This document shows, piece by piece, positions 44,359 to 53,845 of a DNA stretch of 64,000 bases. Each line of letters begins with the position of its first letter. Within the stretch, counting starts at the first letter, position 1. Source of the stretch: Vibrio fortis (lineage in GTDB: Bacteria > Pseudomonadota > Gammaproteobacteria > Enterobacterales > Vibrionaceae); the NCBI RefSeq assembly GCF_000695685.1, contig NZ_JFFR01000023.1:1-64000 (forward strand), given 5' to 3'. The notes under the pieces were generated by a model that saw only the letters and a list, made by a program, of their open reading frames with translations, did not search any database and was not told the origin of the DNA. A program made the translations under genes and the position numbers.

Positions 44359-47300
44359 CTAACTAGTGAGGAGCTTTTGTAGTTTATCTCTGAGCATTTC
44401 AATGTGAGTCCTTTCCGGTGTTTGCTCCTTACAATGCTCAAGAATAAATTCAAGAGAGCTCAGTACGGTGCGCCAGCGAGGCGTCTTAGGCAGAGTTTCT
44501 ACACGTAAGTACTTATCTAGTGTTCGAGTTTGCAAGGTACTTCTATCGAGATAGACACGCCATAAGCCACTCTTTTCAGCGAAGGCAAACTTAGTCTCTC
44601 CTGTGACCGACTCCCAATAAACAAGGGCGTTGGTCATGGCTTCAACAAGCACCTCTCGCATTAACTCTTGTTTATTCTTACCTTCACCAGCGGCCTTGTC
44701 AGCAAGGCGAGTGAATTCGCCGCCTAGCTCTTTCAGCTGTTGTAGCTTGTCTTTGTCCCCTTCAAAGGCATAACTCGACAGCGCTTCTACGGCCGTTTCT
44801 AAGTTGTTGATACGATTTGAGTTTACTGCACCGCCAACGTTGAAAATGTACATAGTGTCTAATCCAGAGCCTTCAGGTAGTTTGAGAATATCACTTGAAA
44901 CTCGTTGGCGAGTATCACTGATGTAGACATCAATCTCGCCACAGTAGTGTGCTTGGTCTACGCGTAAATACTTCGGTGCAATGATTTCATCAGCCATAGA
45001 ACGCTTGAGTTGTTCTTGGCTGCGTCTAAATAGCTTAGCGGCTGCTTCGTTGGCAAAGCGAATGCGTTGATCATCGCGAATGCAGATAATTGCTTCAGGC
45101 GCTGATTCTAATTGCTCAAGCAGACGACCTTGGGTTTCAAGCAGGTTGGCTTCTACCATTGCTCTATGCTTCAACTCTTGCTGCAGCTGGTCGTTCTCGA
45201 TGCGTCGCTGCTCTGCCTTACTTGCTGATAGGTGCGCTGTGATTCGGGCTGCTAGCTCTTGCTTATTGAACGGCTTAGACAGGTAATCGTTGGCTCCAAC
45301 CTCAAAGCCTCGAACTCGGTCTTCAGGTTGGTTTAGCGCGGTCAGCATAATGATTGGTAATTGTGCGTGGTCATACTGCTTTCTTAGTGTTTCACACACT
45401 TGGTAGCCGCTCATACCGGGCATCATGATGTCGAGCAGTAGCAGCTCTGGTTTCTCTTTTTCAATTAATTCAATGGTCTCAGGGCCATCGCAAGCCGTGC
45501 GGACGCGATAACCCTCGAGCTTCAAGAAGCTATCAAGTACACGTAGGTTAACCGGTTCGTCATCGGCAATCACAAGTAGCGGGCCATCTGGGGCTTCGTG
45601 AATATCACTATTATCTTGCTGGCCGCTCTCTAGTACCTCTGGCGCTTGGAAGTGCGAGTAATTGCTAGACTCGTTGTAATGCTCAAGCTCTTCCGGTGTT
45701 GCTAATGGTAGCGTGAAACTGAACGTCGTTCCCACCATTGGTTGACTGCTGACGTAGAGTGAGCCACCCATTAATTCAATCAATTGACGGCTGATCGATA
45801 ATCCAAGCCCTGCGCCCTGTCGGTAGGAACTTGCATCTTGCCCTGCTTGAATAAGTGGTTCAAAAATATGCTCTAAATGCTCTGCTGGGATGCCTTGGCC
45901 AGTATCGACCACTTGTACTCGGATATTGTCGTCAATTACGCTCGCAGAAATGACGATCTTGCCTTCAGAGGTGTATTTAATGGCATTGCCTACCAAGTTA
46001 TACATTACCTGCTCTAGGCGTTGCGGGTCGGATGATACAAGACCTAAATCCGCTGGAACTTGGTTGATGATACGAATCGGTTTACTGCCAAGCAGGTGGT
46101 GCGATAGCTCAAGCACCAAACTGGTCGCTGCAGATAGGTCAACCGCTGACTTTTTGATGTCTAAGCTGCCATAACGCATTTTGTGATAATCCAACAAGTC
46201 ATCAACCAGAGTTGCGAGGCGCTGGCCACTGTTGATGATGATATCCAGTTGGTATTTTTGATTTGCTGGAATAGGACCATTCGCGCCAGAGATCAATGCC
46301 TCAGCAATACCTACCATGCCGTGCAAAGGAGTACGCAACTCATGCGAGGTCGTGGCTAGGAATTCATCTTTGAGCTTGTTGGCGAGTTGCAACTCTTCAT
46401 TCTGTTTTTGGATGGTCTTGAGGTTATCTTCAAGCTCTTCATTTTGCGACTTGATAAGCCCCATCTTTTCACGAATGGAGCGCTGCATACGCTCAAAGCT
46501 GACTGCCAGGCGTCCTATTTCATCTTTTCGCTCGGTATTGATCATCGCTTCATCGAGATCGCCTGCCGATACCTTCTCAGCAGCCCAAGTGAGCTTAAGC
46601 AGCGGTGAAGTAATGAAGTTGGATAGGTAATGAGATGCGACAAATACCAGCACTATTGCCGTCAGCATTACGATCACGAAGATTTTTTCCAGTTGGTGGA
46701 TTCGAGCAAAGGCTTCTTTTTCTGGTAGTTCAACTACCAGCGCCCAGTTTGCGTAATCCAACTCGATAGGTGCGTATGCGGCAATGATCGCTTGATCTGA
46801 ACTGTTGTTAAAGGTGCCAACCGCAGTTTCACCAGCTAATGCTTTATCAATGACTTCGAGACTGAGGTCGATGGCTTGCTGACTGTGCGCCAAGCTTCTT
46901 GGAAGGTGATCGCTACCAACGAGTAGGGTCTGCATGTTCGAGCTCTTATTGAGATCCGCAATCAGCTTGGTGATGCCATTGATTGGTAGTCTGAACATCG
47001 CGTAGCTATGTAGGTAGCCCTGTTGAACAATCGGTGCGCCTAGCCATGCGCTCTGTTTGCCGTTTTCATCGAGAAAGTCAGAGACGATTACTGGGGTGTA
47101 GTCTTCATTGGTCTTGCGCTTTTCTGTTACATCTTTCGCTAGCTTCTGGAACGTCAAGCCAAGGTTTGAGTCTTTGTATTTACCAGTGAGTAGGTTAGTG
47201 CCGTAGTTGTCTTGTTTAAACACCGAGTAGGCGACGTTACCGTTGATATCAACCAGAAGGATATCGTCAAAATCGGCACGTTTAATCAGTTCTAGATAGG

Positions 47301-47748
47301 CGTTGTGGTAGCGCTTGTGAAGTAGGCGATAACGCTCACTGCCAACGTAGCTGCTCGACTCTGGCAAAATTGACGTTTTTACCTCGTTGCCAGAACCTTG
47401 AATATAACGTTGTTGAGCATTGCTGCGTGCTTCTTCGATGTCTAGGCCGAGACGTTGAAAGGCATTGATAAGGCCATAAAAACGTCCGCCACTGGCGATA
47501 GCCAACTCTGAACGAACAAAGCCAATCACTTGAGATTCTTGAGCTTGCAGGTAATCAATGATCTGTTGCTGCTTGGTATCACGCACAGACACCAAGTGAG
47601 AAGTACTCTGCTCTTGCAGATCTTGGCTATGAGACTGAAGGAAAAAGACAGCAATAAGAGTAACAGGAGTCAGACTTAACACGAGAAACGCTAGCATGAG
47701 CGTACTTTGAAGGCGCTTAAACTTCTGCTTTCGATAGAATCTAAACAT
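44359..47748 (-). CDS. chiS: Chitin-responsive hybrid sensor kinase/transcription regulator ChiS
   Basis: 1129-residue inner-membrane hybrid kinase. A membrane helix at about 15-37, a periplasmic dCache-type sensor (about 40-350), a second helix (354-372) and HAMP are followed by HisKA with His469 in SHELRTPLHG, HATPase_c (about 565-682) and a receiver with Asp773 in LLLDIMMPG. A PAS-like segment (about 876-975) and a C-terminal segment of about 150 residues come last. In V. cholerae ChiS the C-terminus is an unusual DNA-binding domain, and the protein activates the adjacent chitin operon directly. All phosphorelay residues are intact. Monocistronic; poor ribosome site. Confidence 0.95.
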   Translation of the reverse strand: MFRFYRKQKFKRLQSTLMLAFLVLSLTPVTLIAVFFLQSHSQDLQEQSTSHLVSVRDTKQQQIIDYLQAQESQVIGFVRSELAIASGGRFYGLINAFQRLGLDIEEARSNAQQRYIQGSGNEVKTSILPESSSYVGSERYRLLHKRYHNAYLELIKRADFDDILLVDINGNVAYSVFKQDNYGTNLLTGKYKDSNLGLTFQKLAKDVTEKRKTNEDYTPVIVSDFLDENGKQSAWLGAPIVQQGYLHSYAMFRLPINGITKLIADLNKSSNMQTLLVGSDHLPRSLAHSQQAIDLSLEVIDKALAGETAVGTFNNSSDQAIIAAYAPIELDYANWALVVELPEKEAFARIHQLEKIFVIVMLTAIVLVFVASHYLSNFITSPLLKLTWAAEKVSAGDLDEAMINTERKDEIGRLAVSFERMQRSIREKMGLIKSQNEELEDNLKTIQKQNEELQLANKLKDEFLATTSHELRTPLHGMVGIAEALISGANGPIPANQKYQLDIIINSGQRLATLVDDLLDYHKMRYGSLDIKKSAVDLSAATSLVLELSHHLLGSKPIRIINQVPADLGLVSSDPQRLEQVMYNLVGNAIKYTSEGKIVISASVIDDNIRVQVVDTGQGIPAEHLEHIFEPLIQAGQDASSYRQGAGLGLSISRQLIELMGGSLYVSSQPMVGTTFSFTLPLATPEELEHYNESSNYSHFQAPEVLESGQQDNSDIHEAPDGPLLVIADDEPVNLRVLDSFLKLEGYRVRTACDGPETIELIEKEKPELLLLDIMMPGMSGYQVCETLRKQYDHAQLPIIMLTALNQPEDRVRGFEVGANDYLSKPFNKQELAARITAHLSASKAEQRRIENDQLQQELKHRAMVEANLLETQGRLLEQLESAPEAIICIRDDQRIRFANEAAAKLFRRSQEQLKRSMADEIIAPKYLRVDQAHYCGEIDVYISDTRQRVSSDILKLPEGSGLDTMYIFNVGGAVNSNRINNLETAVEALSSYAFEGDKDKLQQLKELGGEFTRLADKAAGEGKNKQELMREVLVEAMTNALVYWESVTGETKFAFAEKSGLWRVYLDRSTLQTRTLDKYLRVETLPKTPRWRTVLSSLEFILEHCKEQTPERTHIEMLRDKLQKLLTS

Positions 47749-47926
47749 AAATTAGGTACTACTTTCCTTGAATGTACTTCTGAAAATGTTTGAAATTTGA
47801 GTACAAAGAATAGATTGAGTGGTTTCTAATTTAACGAAATTAACGAGTTTTTTTACTTTGACAAGTAAGTGCTATTTAAAGCGTGTGCAGTCGCGCAAAT
47901 TTATTAAATTTTGCTAGCAATATGAG

Positions 47927-47955
47927 CAAAAAGTGCAGGGATTGTCCTGCACTTT
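47927..47955 (-). terminator. Terminator of rsmC
   Basis: Minus strand AAGTGCAGG-ACAATC-CCTGCACTT followed by TTT, 12 bases after the rsmC stop. Confidence 0.88.
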
Positions 47956-47966
47956 GTAGGGGGAGG

Positions 47967-48989
47967 TTATTTCGATGCGTGATAGATAGCGAATTTTGTG
48001 GTCTTATTTAGAGTCGCGCATTTACCAAAAGCTTGCTCAATAATTGGTGGATATTTGAGGAAGCTGTTAGCCACAATAATCATTTCACCTTGAGCGTTCA
48101 GGTAGCTCGGAGCATCTGCCAATAGGGTCTCCGTCGCACTGTAGCTAGTGTCTAGACCTGAGTGGAAAGGTGGGTTGCTGATGATGAAACGGTAATCTTT
48201 TGATGTATCTGAGTAGACATCGGAAGCGAATACTTTACCCGTCAGTCCATTAGCTGCCAGTGTCGCTTTAGTTGATTCCACGGCAAAGGCGCTAATGTCG
48301 CACATCTCTAGCTCGATCTCAGGGTTACGTGAAGCCATCACAGCACCAAGCACACCAGCACCACAACCAAAATCGAGCACCTTACCGTTTAGGCTTGGTA
48401 GCGTATCGAGCAGTAATTTACTGCCGATATCAAACTCACCGTGGCTGAATACACCAGGCAGACTCTTAACTGTAAGTGACTGCTCACCAATGTTCACCGA
48501 ATAGGTTTTAAACCACTCTTGAAGATTGAACGCTGGAGCTTGCTCTAGGCATTGGCCCCAATAGAAAGAACAGCGACGCGCTGAGTCATATTTAACAACA
48601 TTACCGTAAGGCTTAAACATCTTCTCGATGCTCTTCACACCAGAGCGGTTTTCACCAACAACCACAATCTCAGTATCTTTACCCAGTTTCGCCATCAACA
48701 TCGCGAGCAAGAATTCCGCTTCCGCTTTGGCTTTTGGCCAATAAAGTAGAACGAGATCTGCTTGAGTCTCTTCGGTGAACTCGGCGCCATAGAAACGTTG
48801 AATGGTATTGCAGTTCTCTAGCTGACGGTAGTAGCTGTAGTTAGAGGTAAATACCGATACCGACTCACAGTGGTTAGCTAACTCAACAGGAAATAGGTCT
48901 TCAGCCTCACCTGCAACCAGAACATGTTTGCCTTCAAAGTAGGCGAGTTGGCGTTGAGCAATTTGGCTTGGGGCGATATAGGCAGACAT
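47967..48989 (-). CDS. rsmC: 16S rRNA (guanine1207-N2)-methyltransferase
   Basis: 340-residue SAM-dependent methyltransferase modifying G1207 of 16S rRNA. A degenerate N-terminal domain (1-160) is followed by the active domain with SAM motif DFGCGAG (206-212) and NPPF (272-275). The frame is open nine codons further, but the start at 48989 ([14 protein letters not shown]) fits the family and has GAGAG upstream. Confidence 0.93.
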   Translation of the reverse strand: MSAYIAPSQIAQRQLAYFEGKHVLVAGEAEDLFPVELANHCESVSVFTSNYSYYRQLENCNTIQRFYGAEFTEETQADLVLLYWPKAKAEAEFLLAMLMAKLGKDTEIVVVGENRSGVKSIEKMFKPYGNVVKYDSARRCSFYWGQCLEQAPAFNLQEWFKTYSVNIGEQSLTVKSLPGVFSHGEFDIGSKLLLDTLPSLNGKVLDFGCGAGVLGAVMASRNPEIELEMCDISAFAVESTKATLAANGLTGKVFASDVYSDTSKDYRFIISNPPFHSGLDTSYSATETLLADAPSYLNAQGEMIIVANSFLKYPPIIEQAFGKCATLNKTTKFAIYHASK

Positions 48990-49011
48990 AGGGACTCTCT
49001 GTTGAATCGTT

Positions 49012-49050
49012 AGCAAAAAATAGGGGCGGATTTTCGCATAATCCGCCCCA
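49012..49050 (-). terminator. Terminator of the AI-2E-family permease gene
   Basis: Minus strand GGGGCGGATT-ATGCGAA-AATCCGCCCC followed by TATTTTTT. The stem occupies the upstream region of rsmC, so the two genes are transcriptionally separated. Confidence 0.9.
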
Positions 49051-49080
49051 AGCTTGAAGTTTTAATCGTCGCTAAGCCGA

Positions 49081-50166
49081 TTATGTGTTGTCCTGCTGGT
49101 TAAGGAAGTCTTTAAACTCTTCATCGTAGATGTTGAACAGTACGATGGTAATTGCAAAGATCAGTGGGCCATAGATCAGACCGATGAGGCCAAACAGTTG
49201 AATACCACCTAATAGCGAGAAGAAGATCATCAAGGTATTCATACCTGCGCTACCTTGCATCAGGAGTGGGCGGAGCAGGTTATCAATCGAGCCAACCACC
49301 GCGACGCAGTAAACCGTGAGGAAGATAGCCCACGTAGTATCACCGGTTAGGAATAAGTAGACGGCTGCGGGAACCCAAATCAGTGCTGTACCAACGACCG
49401 GAATGAATGAAGCAAAGCCCATCATGGTGCCCCAGAAAAGCCCTGGGAAGCCTGCGATCCACATACCTAAACCACCAGCAAAACCTTGTGCAATTGCGGT
49501 TAAGAATGAGCCCATAACAGCGGATTTAGATACTTGTTCGATCTCTGCCAGTAGCTTGTCTTCTTGGCTACGAGACAGAGGTAATATATGACGAACTACA
49601 CTGATGATCTTGTCATGATCGCGCAGCAGGAAGAACAGCACGAACAGCATCAAGAAGAAGTCCATTAGGAAGTTGGTCGCATCACCTAAGATCTTGGCAC
49701 TGATCCCAACCAATTTGGAGCCAAAGCTAGTAGCAAATTCACCGACTTTCTGCGCAATTGCTTGTGGTTCAATGTTATCAAACGGCAGGTAGTCATTAAT
49801 GAAGGCGAGCGCTTTAACCACCAAAGGATGTTCAAACAGGGTTTGGATACCACCGTGCGTGACCCATTTATAAGTGTTTTGCGAGAACAGTGAGCCTTGC
49901 TGAACAATCGCAGCAAAGACGGCGAGCAAAGGGATCACAATGATGAATGTGAGAATAATGCACGAGAGCAAAGAGACCAGATTGGCTTTGTTAGGAAGTT
50001 TTTTCTCAAGCCATTCATGGATCGGAAACATCAATAGCGAGATGATGAACGCCATCACGATCGAGTTGACGTAAGGTTCAATCAATAAATAACAGGCATA
50101 CGCCGCCGCAAGTAGGGCAACAATAATCACCCAATGACTTGAGTTAATTTTGATCTTTTCTGACAC
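49081..50166 (-). CDS. AI-2E family transporter (PerM/YdiK type)
   Basis: 361-residue membrane protein with about eight hydrophobic segments in the AI-2E family layout; the family motif GLIGLIYGPLIFAITIVLFNIY lies near the C-terminus. The family name derives from TqsA export of autoinducer-2, but most members have other or unknown functions, so no substrate is assigned. The start at 50166 is a GTG with a weak GAGA site. Confidence 0.88.
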   Translation of the reverse strand: MSEKIKINSSHWVIIVALLAAAYACYLLIEPYVNSIVMAFIISLLMFPIHEWLEKKLPNKANLVSLLSCIILTFIIVIPLLAVFAAIVQQGSLFSQNTYKWVTHGGIQTLFEHPLVVKALAFINDYLPFDNIEPQAIAQKVGEFATSFGSKLVGISAKILGDATNFLMDFFLMLFVLFFLLRDHDKIISVVRHILPLSRSQEDKLLAEIEQVSKSAVMGSFLTAIAQGFAGGLGMWIAGFPGLFWGTMMGFASFIPVVGTALIWVPAAVYLFLTGDTTWAIFLTVYCVAVVGSIDNLLRPLLMQGSAGMNTLMIFFSLLGGIQLFGLIGLIYGPLIFAITIVLFNIYDEEFKDFLNQQDNT

Positions 50167-50197
50167 GGTAGTGGTCTCTATGTTTGCGAACTCAGTT

Positions 50198-50203
50198 TAT
50201 AAT
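50198..50203 (+). promoter_or_regulatory. -10 box upstream of a small membrane-protein gene
   Basis: Perfect TATAAT, predicting a start near 50210 and a leader of about 33 bases. No convincing -35. Confidence 0.4.
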
Positions 50204-50242
50204 GGCTGCAAAACAGAGAGTTAGCAATGAGGAGTTTTCATT

Positions 50243-50368
50243 ATGGGGTGTTGTAATAACGACAAAAAATGCCAAGAGAATGAGCAGCAAGCTAAAAAAG
50301 AGATCCCGTGGTTTCGAATGTTGCTGGGCACTTTAATGCTACTGGTGTTTTTATTCTGGGAGCGCTAA
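50243..50368 (+). CDS. Small cysteine-rich single-pass membrane protein (41 residues)
   Basis: Begins MGCCNNDKKCQENEQQAKKE and ends in one hydrophobic helix of about 17 residues (26-39) closed by WER. GAGGAG lies 7 bases before the ATG and a perfect TATAAT 40 bases upstream, both good signs of expression. Three cysteines near the N-terminus could bind metal or form disulfides. It faces away from the AI-2E permease gene and is followed by the hemL terminator. Function unknown; I do not recognise the family. Confidence 0.7.
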   Translation: MGCCNNDKKCQENEQQAKKEIPWFRMLLGTLMLLVFLFWER

Positions 50369-50418
50369 TTGGAAGTCGCAAAGAGGTGAGAACTATTTTG
50401 TGATTCTTGGTTTGCTCT

Positions 50419-50448
50419 AAAAAGAAAAGGCTGCACAAAGCAGCCTTT
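50419..50448 (-). terminator. Terminator of hemL
   Basis: Minus strand AAGGCTGC-TTTGT-GCAGCCTT followed by TTCTTTTT; also able to stop the small plus-strand gene. Confidence 0.85.
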
Positions 50449-50476
50449 ATAAACAATGTGTTAAAGCTAAATAGCC

Positions 50477-51766
50477 TTATTCTGCAGCAAGAATTGCAAA
50501 ACAGCGGTCAGCAGCTTCTAGTGTTGCGTCAATCTCTTTTGAACCGTGAGCTAGTGATGTGAAGCTTGCTTCGAATGCTGAAGGAGCTAGGTAAACACCG
50601 TGGTCCAGCATTAGGTGGAAGAAGCGCTTGAAGCGTTCTACATCACACTTAGTTACATCTTCGTAGCAAGTCACCGTTTCTTGTTCAGTAAAGAAGAAAC
50701 CAAACATACCGCCAACTTGGTGAACAAGTAGTGGAATACCGTGTTTGTCTGCAAGCTGCTTGAAGCCATCAGCCAGTTGCTTAGTTTTTGCCGCTAGTCG
50801 CTTCTCGTTACCTTCTTCACGTAGAAGGTTCAAACATGCGTAACCTGCCGCCATTGCCACTGGGTTACCTGATAGAGTACCTGCTTGGTATACTGGACCT
50901 GTTGGTGCGATGTATTGCATCACTTCTTTACGACCACCAAAAGCACCTACTGGCATACCGCCACCAATCACTTTACCAAGACACGTTAGGTCTGGCTTGA
51001 TGTTGTAGTAAGCTTGCGCACAGCCTTCAGCAACACGGAAACCTGTCATTACTTCATCAAAGATCAGTAGTGCGCCTTCTTGGTCACAGATTTCACGTAG
51101 ACCTTCGTGGAAGCCTTCTACTGGTGGGATACAGTTCATGTTGCCCGCTACAGGTTCAACGATGATACAAGCGATCTCACCTTTGTTTGCTTCAAACAGC
51201 TCACGTACTGAATCTAGGTTGTTGAATGTCGCTGTTAGCGTGTGTTTTGCGAAGTCTGCTGGTACGCCAGGAGAGCTTGGTTGACCAAGAGTCAGAGCGC
51301 CAGAACCTGCTTTTACAAGTAGGCTGTCTGCGTGGCCGTGGTAGCAGCCTTCAAACTTAAGAATTTTGTCACGACCAGTAAAGCCACGAGCAAGGCGAAT
51401 TGCGCTCATCGTTGCTTCAGTACCTGAGCTAACCATACGTAGTTGTTCCATTGAAGGAACCATCTCAGATACAAGCTCAGCCATTTTGATTTCAGTTTCC
51501 GTTGGAGCACCGAAACTAAGACCACGTTGAGCCGCTTCGATAACTGCATCACGGATAACAGCGTGGTTGTGACCAAGGATCATTGGACCCCAAGAACCAA
51601 CGTAGTCGATATATGCTTTACCATCAGCATCAAAAATTAGCGGGCCATCAGCGCGCTCGATGAAGATTGGAGAACCACCTACACCGTTGAATGCACGTAC
51701 AGGAGAGTTAACGCCACCCGGAATAGTTTGCTGTGCTTTTTCGTACAGCTCTGCTGATTTGGTCAT
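50477..51766 (-). CDS. hemL: Glutamate-1-semialdehyde 2,1-aminomutase
   Basis: PLP enzyme making 5-aminolevulinate in the C5 haem pathway. 429 residues. The PLP lysine is Lys265 in CLGKVIGGG. The frame is open 14 codons upstream, but ATG 51766 with GAGGATATATCA before it gives the standard N-terminus [13 protein letters not shown]. Divergent from erpA, another gene of iron/redox cofactor metabolism. Confidence 0.96.
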   Translation of the reverse strand: MTKSAELYEKAQQTIPGGVNSPVRAFNGVGGSPIFIERADGPLIFDADGKAYIDYVGSWGPMILGHNHAVIRDAVIEAAQRGLSFGAPTETEIKMAELVSEMVPSMEQLRMVSSGTEATMSAIRLARGFTGRDKILKFEGCYHGHADSLLVKAGSGALTLGQPSSPGVPADFAKHTLTATFNNLDSVRELFEANKGEIACIIVEPVAGNMNCIPPVEGFHEGLREICDQEGALLIFDEVMTGFRVAEGCAQAYYNIKPDLTCLGKVIGGGMPVGAFGGRKEVMQYIAPTGPVYQAGTLSGNPVAMAAGYACLNLLREEGNEKRLAAKTKQLADGFKQLADKHGIPLLVHQVGGMFGFFFTEQETVTCYEDVTKCDVERFKRFFHLMLDHGVYLAPSAFEASFTSLAHGSKEIDATLEAADRCFAILAAE

Positions 51767-52063
51767 TGATATATCCTCTTTTGACTGTCGGGACCAATTG
51801 GCTCGCATTGTACCTATCCATAAACCAACTAGGAATGGTTTCGCTGAGATAATCGCCCGAATCTGGTGGTTTTGAGGGGTTAAGCGGCTAATTTATTTTT
51901 ATTTGATGAGTTTTTAGCAGGAAAAACGGCGATCAGATGGTGAATACTTGAACGTTTCAGTCAGGTATTGGATAATCACCGGAATAGAAAAATATATTCA
52001 ACAACTATGATCTCGAACTCGATTTGTATCATGTTGTTTTTGACACAGGTAAGAGAGGTTGTC

Positions 52064-52405
52064 GTGAGCGAAGCAAATATCCCATTGTCTTTTTCTGATG
52101 CAGCAGCTACCCGCGTACAAACGCTGATTGCTGAAGAAGAAAACCCAGATCTAAAACTGCGTGTATACATTACAGGTGGTGGTTGTAGCGGTTTCCAATA
52201 CGGCTTCACATTTGATGAAAAAGTAAATGATGGTGACATGACTATTGAAAATAGTGGTGTAACGCTAGTGGTTGACCCAATGAGCCTTCAGTACCTGATT
52301 GGCGGCGTTGTGGATTACACAGAAGGCCTGGAGGGCGCACGCTTCTTTGTAAACAACCCAAATGCAACAACAACTTGTGGTTGTGGTGCATCGTTCAGCG
52401 TGTAA
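52064..52405 (+). CDS. erpA: Iron-sulfur cluster insertion protein ErpA
   Basis: 113-residue A-type carrier delivering Fe-S clusters to targets such as IspG. Cluster ligands are Cys41, Cys105 and Cys107 ([11 protein letters not shown] end). The frame extends to 51968, but GTG 52064 with GAGG 5 bases upstream gives the family N-terminus ([14 protein letters not shown]). The 297-base gap to hemL holds both promoters; I found no clear IscR site in it. Confidence 0.95.
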   Translation: MSEANIPLSFSDAAATRVQTLIAEEENPDLKLRVYITGGGCSGFQYGFTFDEKVNDGDMTIENSGVTLVVDPMSLQYLIGGVVDYTEGLEGARFFVNNPNATTTCGCGASFSV

Positions 52406-52432
52406 AAGCTGACAAAAACGTATTGTTATATA

Positions 52433-52464
52433 GAAACGCTGAACTTAGGTTCGGCGTTTTTTTT
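52433..52464 (+). terminator. Terminator after erpA
   Basis: AACGCTGAAC-TTAG-GTTCGGCGTT (one wobble) followed by eight T. Confidence 0.92.
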
Positions 52465-52724
52465 GTATTTTTATCTTAGTGCTTGGCACATTTACCAATG
52501 AATTCTGAGAGGGAGGATTCTCGGATTTTAGGCTAAGTTTCTGTCTTTAAAAGAATTAGCTTTGTTTTCTATTGAACGACATGTTGAATAAAGTGTCGGG
52601 CTCATCGAATTTTACCTTTTTTGGGTCTGTTATGGTTGAAGGTGTGTATCAGGAAGTTGCACATGCTGACGTGAGTTCAGTATCTCTCTCAATCATCAGG
52701 TTATGAATAGTAAAAGGACGTGTT
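52465..52724. other. Gap before the RND efflux genes
   Basis: 260 bases with no credible ORF or RNA. A weak promoter-like pair TTGCAC / GTATCT lies at about 52656-52684. No TetR-type regulator gene accompanies the efflux genes, and no obvious operator palindrome is seen. Confidence 0.4.
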
Positions 52725-53834
52725 ATGCCTAGCCGCTTCGCCCGTATTGGGTTTTCCTCTTGGTCAAAGCAACCTTGGTTGGTATCCCTCTTCTTGGTGG
52801 TATTGTTATCCGTATGGTTGGGATTAGGCGTTGGGCAGGCTGAAGAGCAAACTTCCTCAGCGAGTACAGAAGTACCTCTCGCAAAAGTCTCCTTTCGAAC
52901 CTTTGACGCCTTGCCTACTTACAAAGCTATTGATTTATATGGCAGAACAGCACCTGATCGACATGCGCGCTTAGGCGCAGAGATTGCTGGAAAAATCGTA
53001 ACACTCAATATTGCGAAAGGTGATGTGGTCGAAGCAGGTCAAGCGATCGCGCAGATAGACAAAGCCGATTTAGGCATTCAATTAGAGCGAGCTTCAGCAC
53101 TGTATCGCTTGAAGCAGAAAGAGTTTAAGGCTGCGCAGTCTTTGAAAAAGCGTGGCCTACAAGGTGAGATTGCTTATACCACCGCAGAAGCCGCACTGAC
53201 AGAAGCAAAAGCTATGAAGAGTAATGCTGAATTGGCGCTGCGTAATACGGTGATTCGTTCTCCTTTCTCTGGCATCGTGCAGGAGTTACACGTTGAAGTC
53301 GGAGACTTCGTTGGGGTCGGCGATCCGGTTGCTGGTGTCATTGACCTCGATCCACTGGTGATTGAAGCGGATGTTAGTGAACGTCACATTCAACAACTGC
53401 AATTAGGCCAAGCGGCTAAGGTTCGTTTATTAGGTCATCAAAGTGTCGAAGGCAAGCTTCGTTACATCTCGCGTATATCGACAGCGTCGACTAATACATT
53501 CCCAATTGAGATTGAAATCCCAAACCCGCAGCGCAGTTTGCCAGCAGGCGTCAGTGCAGAGGTTTCTCTGAATCTAGAAAGCCAGCAAGCGATCAAAGTG
53601 ACGCCTGCGATGTTGGCTTTAGATGAAGCTGGCAACCTTGGTGTGAAAACTTTAGTGCCATCTGGTGATGGGAAGGTCGTAAAGTTTGTTCCGATTCAGT
53701 TAGTGAAAGCAGAACAAGATGGAGTTTGGCTTGCTGGACTTGGTGAGACAGTGGATATCATCACCGTTGGACAAGGTTTTGTGCGCGATGGTGATAACGT
53801 GATTGCCACAGAGCAACCAACAGCGGCGAACTAG
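52725..53834 (+). CDS. RND efflux periplasmic adaptor (membrane fusion protein)
   Basis: 369 residues. The N-terminal hydrophobic segment (18-38) is a signal or anchor ending GVGQAEE. Adaptor layout: biotinyl-lipoyl halves around GKIVTLNIAKGDVVEAGQAI (about 87-106) and RNTVIRSPFSGIVQEL, a helical hairpin between them, then a beta-barrel domain. AAAAGGA precedes the ATG. The permease follows after 11 bases. By position after erpA it probably corresponds to the pump named VexL/VexM in V. cholerae; I am not certain of that name. No outer-membrane factor gene is adjacent. Confidence 0.9.
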   Translation: MPSRFARIGFSSWSKQPWLVSLFLVVLLSVWLGLGVGQAEEQTSSASTEVPLAKVSFRTFDALPTYKAIDLYGRTAPDRHARLGAEIAGKIVTLNIAKGDVVEAGQAIAQIDKADLGIQLERASALYRLKQKEFKAAQSLKKRGLQGEIAYTTAEAALTEAKAMKSNAELALRNTVIRSPFSGIVQELHVEVGDFVGVGDPVAGVIDLDPLVIEADVSERHIQQLQLGQAAKVRLLGHQSVEGKLRYISRISTASTNTFPIEIEIPNPQRSLPAGVSAEVSLNLESQQAIKVTPAMLALDEAGNLGVKTLVPSGDGKVVKFVPIQLVKAEQDGVWLAGLGETVDIITVGQGFVRDGDNVIATEQPTAAN

Positions 53835-53845
53835 GAGAGAACATC

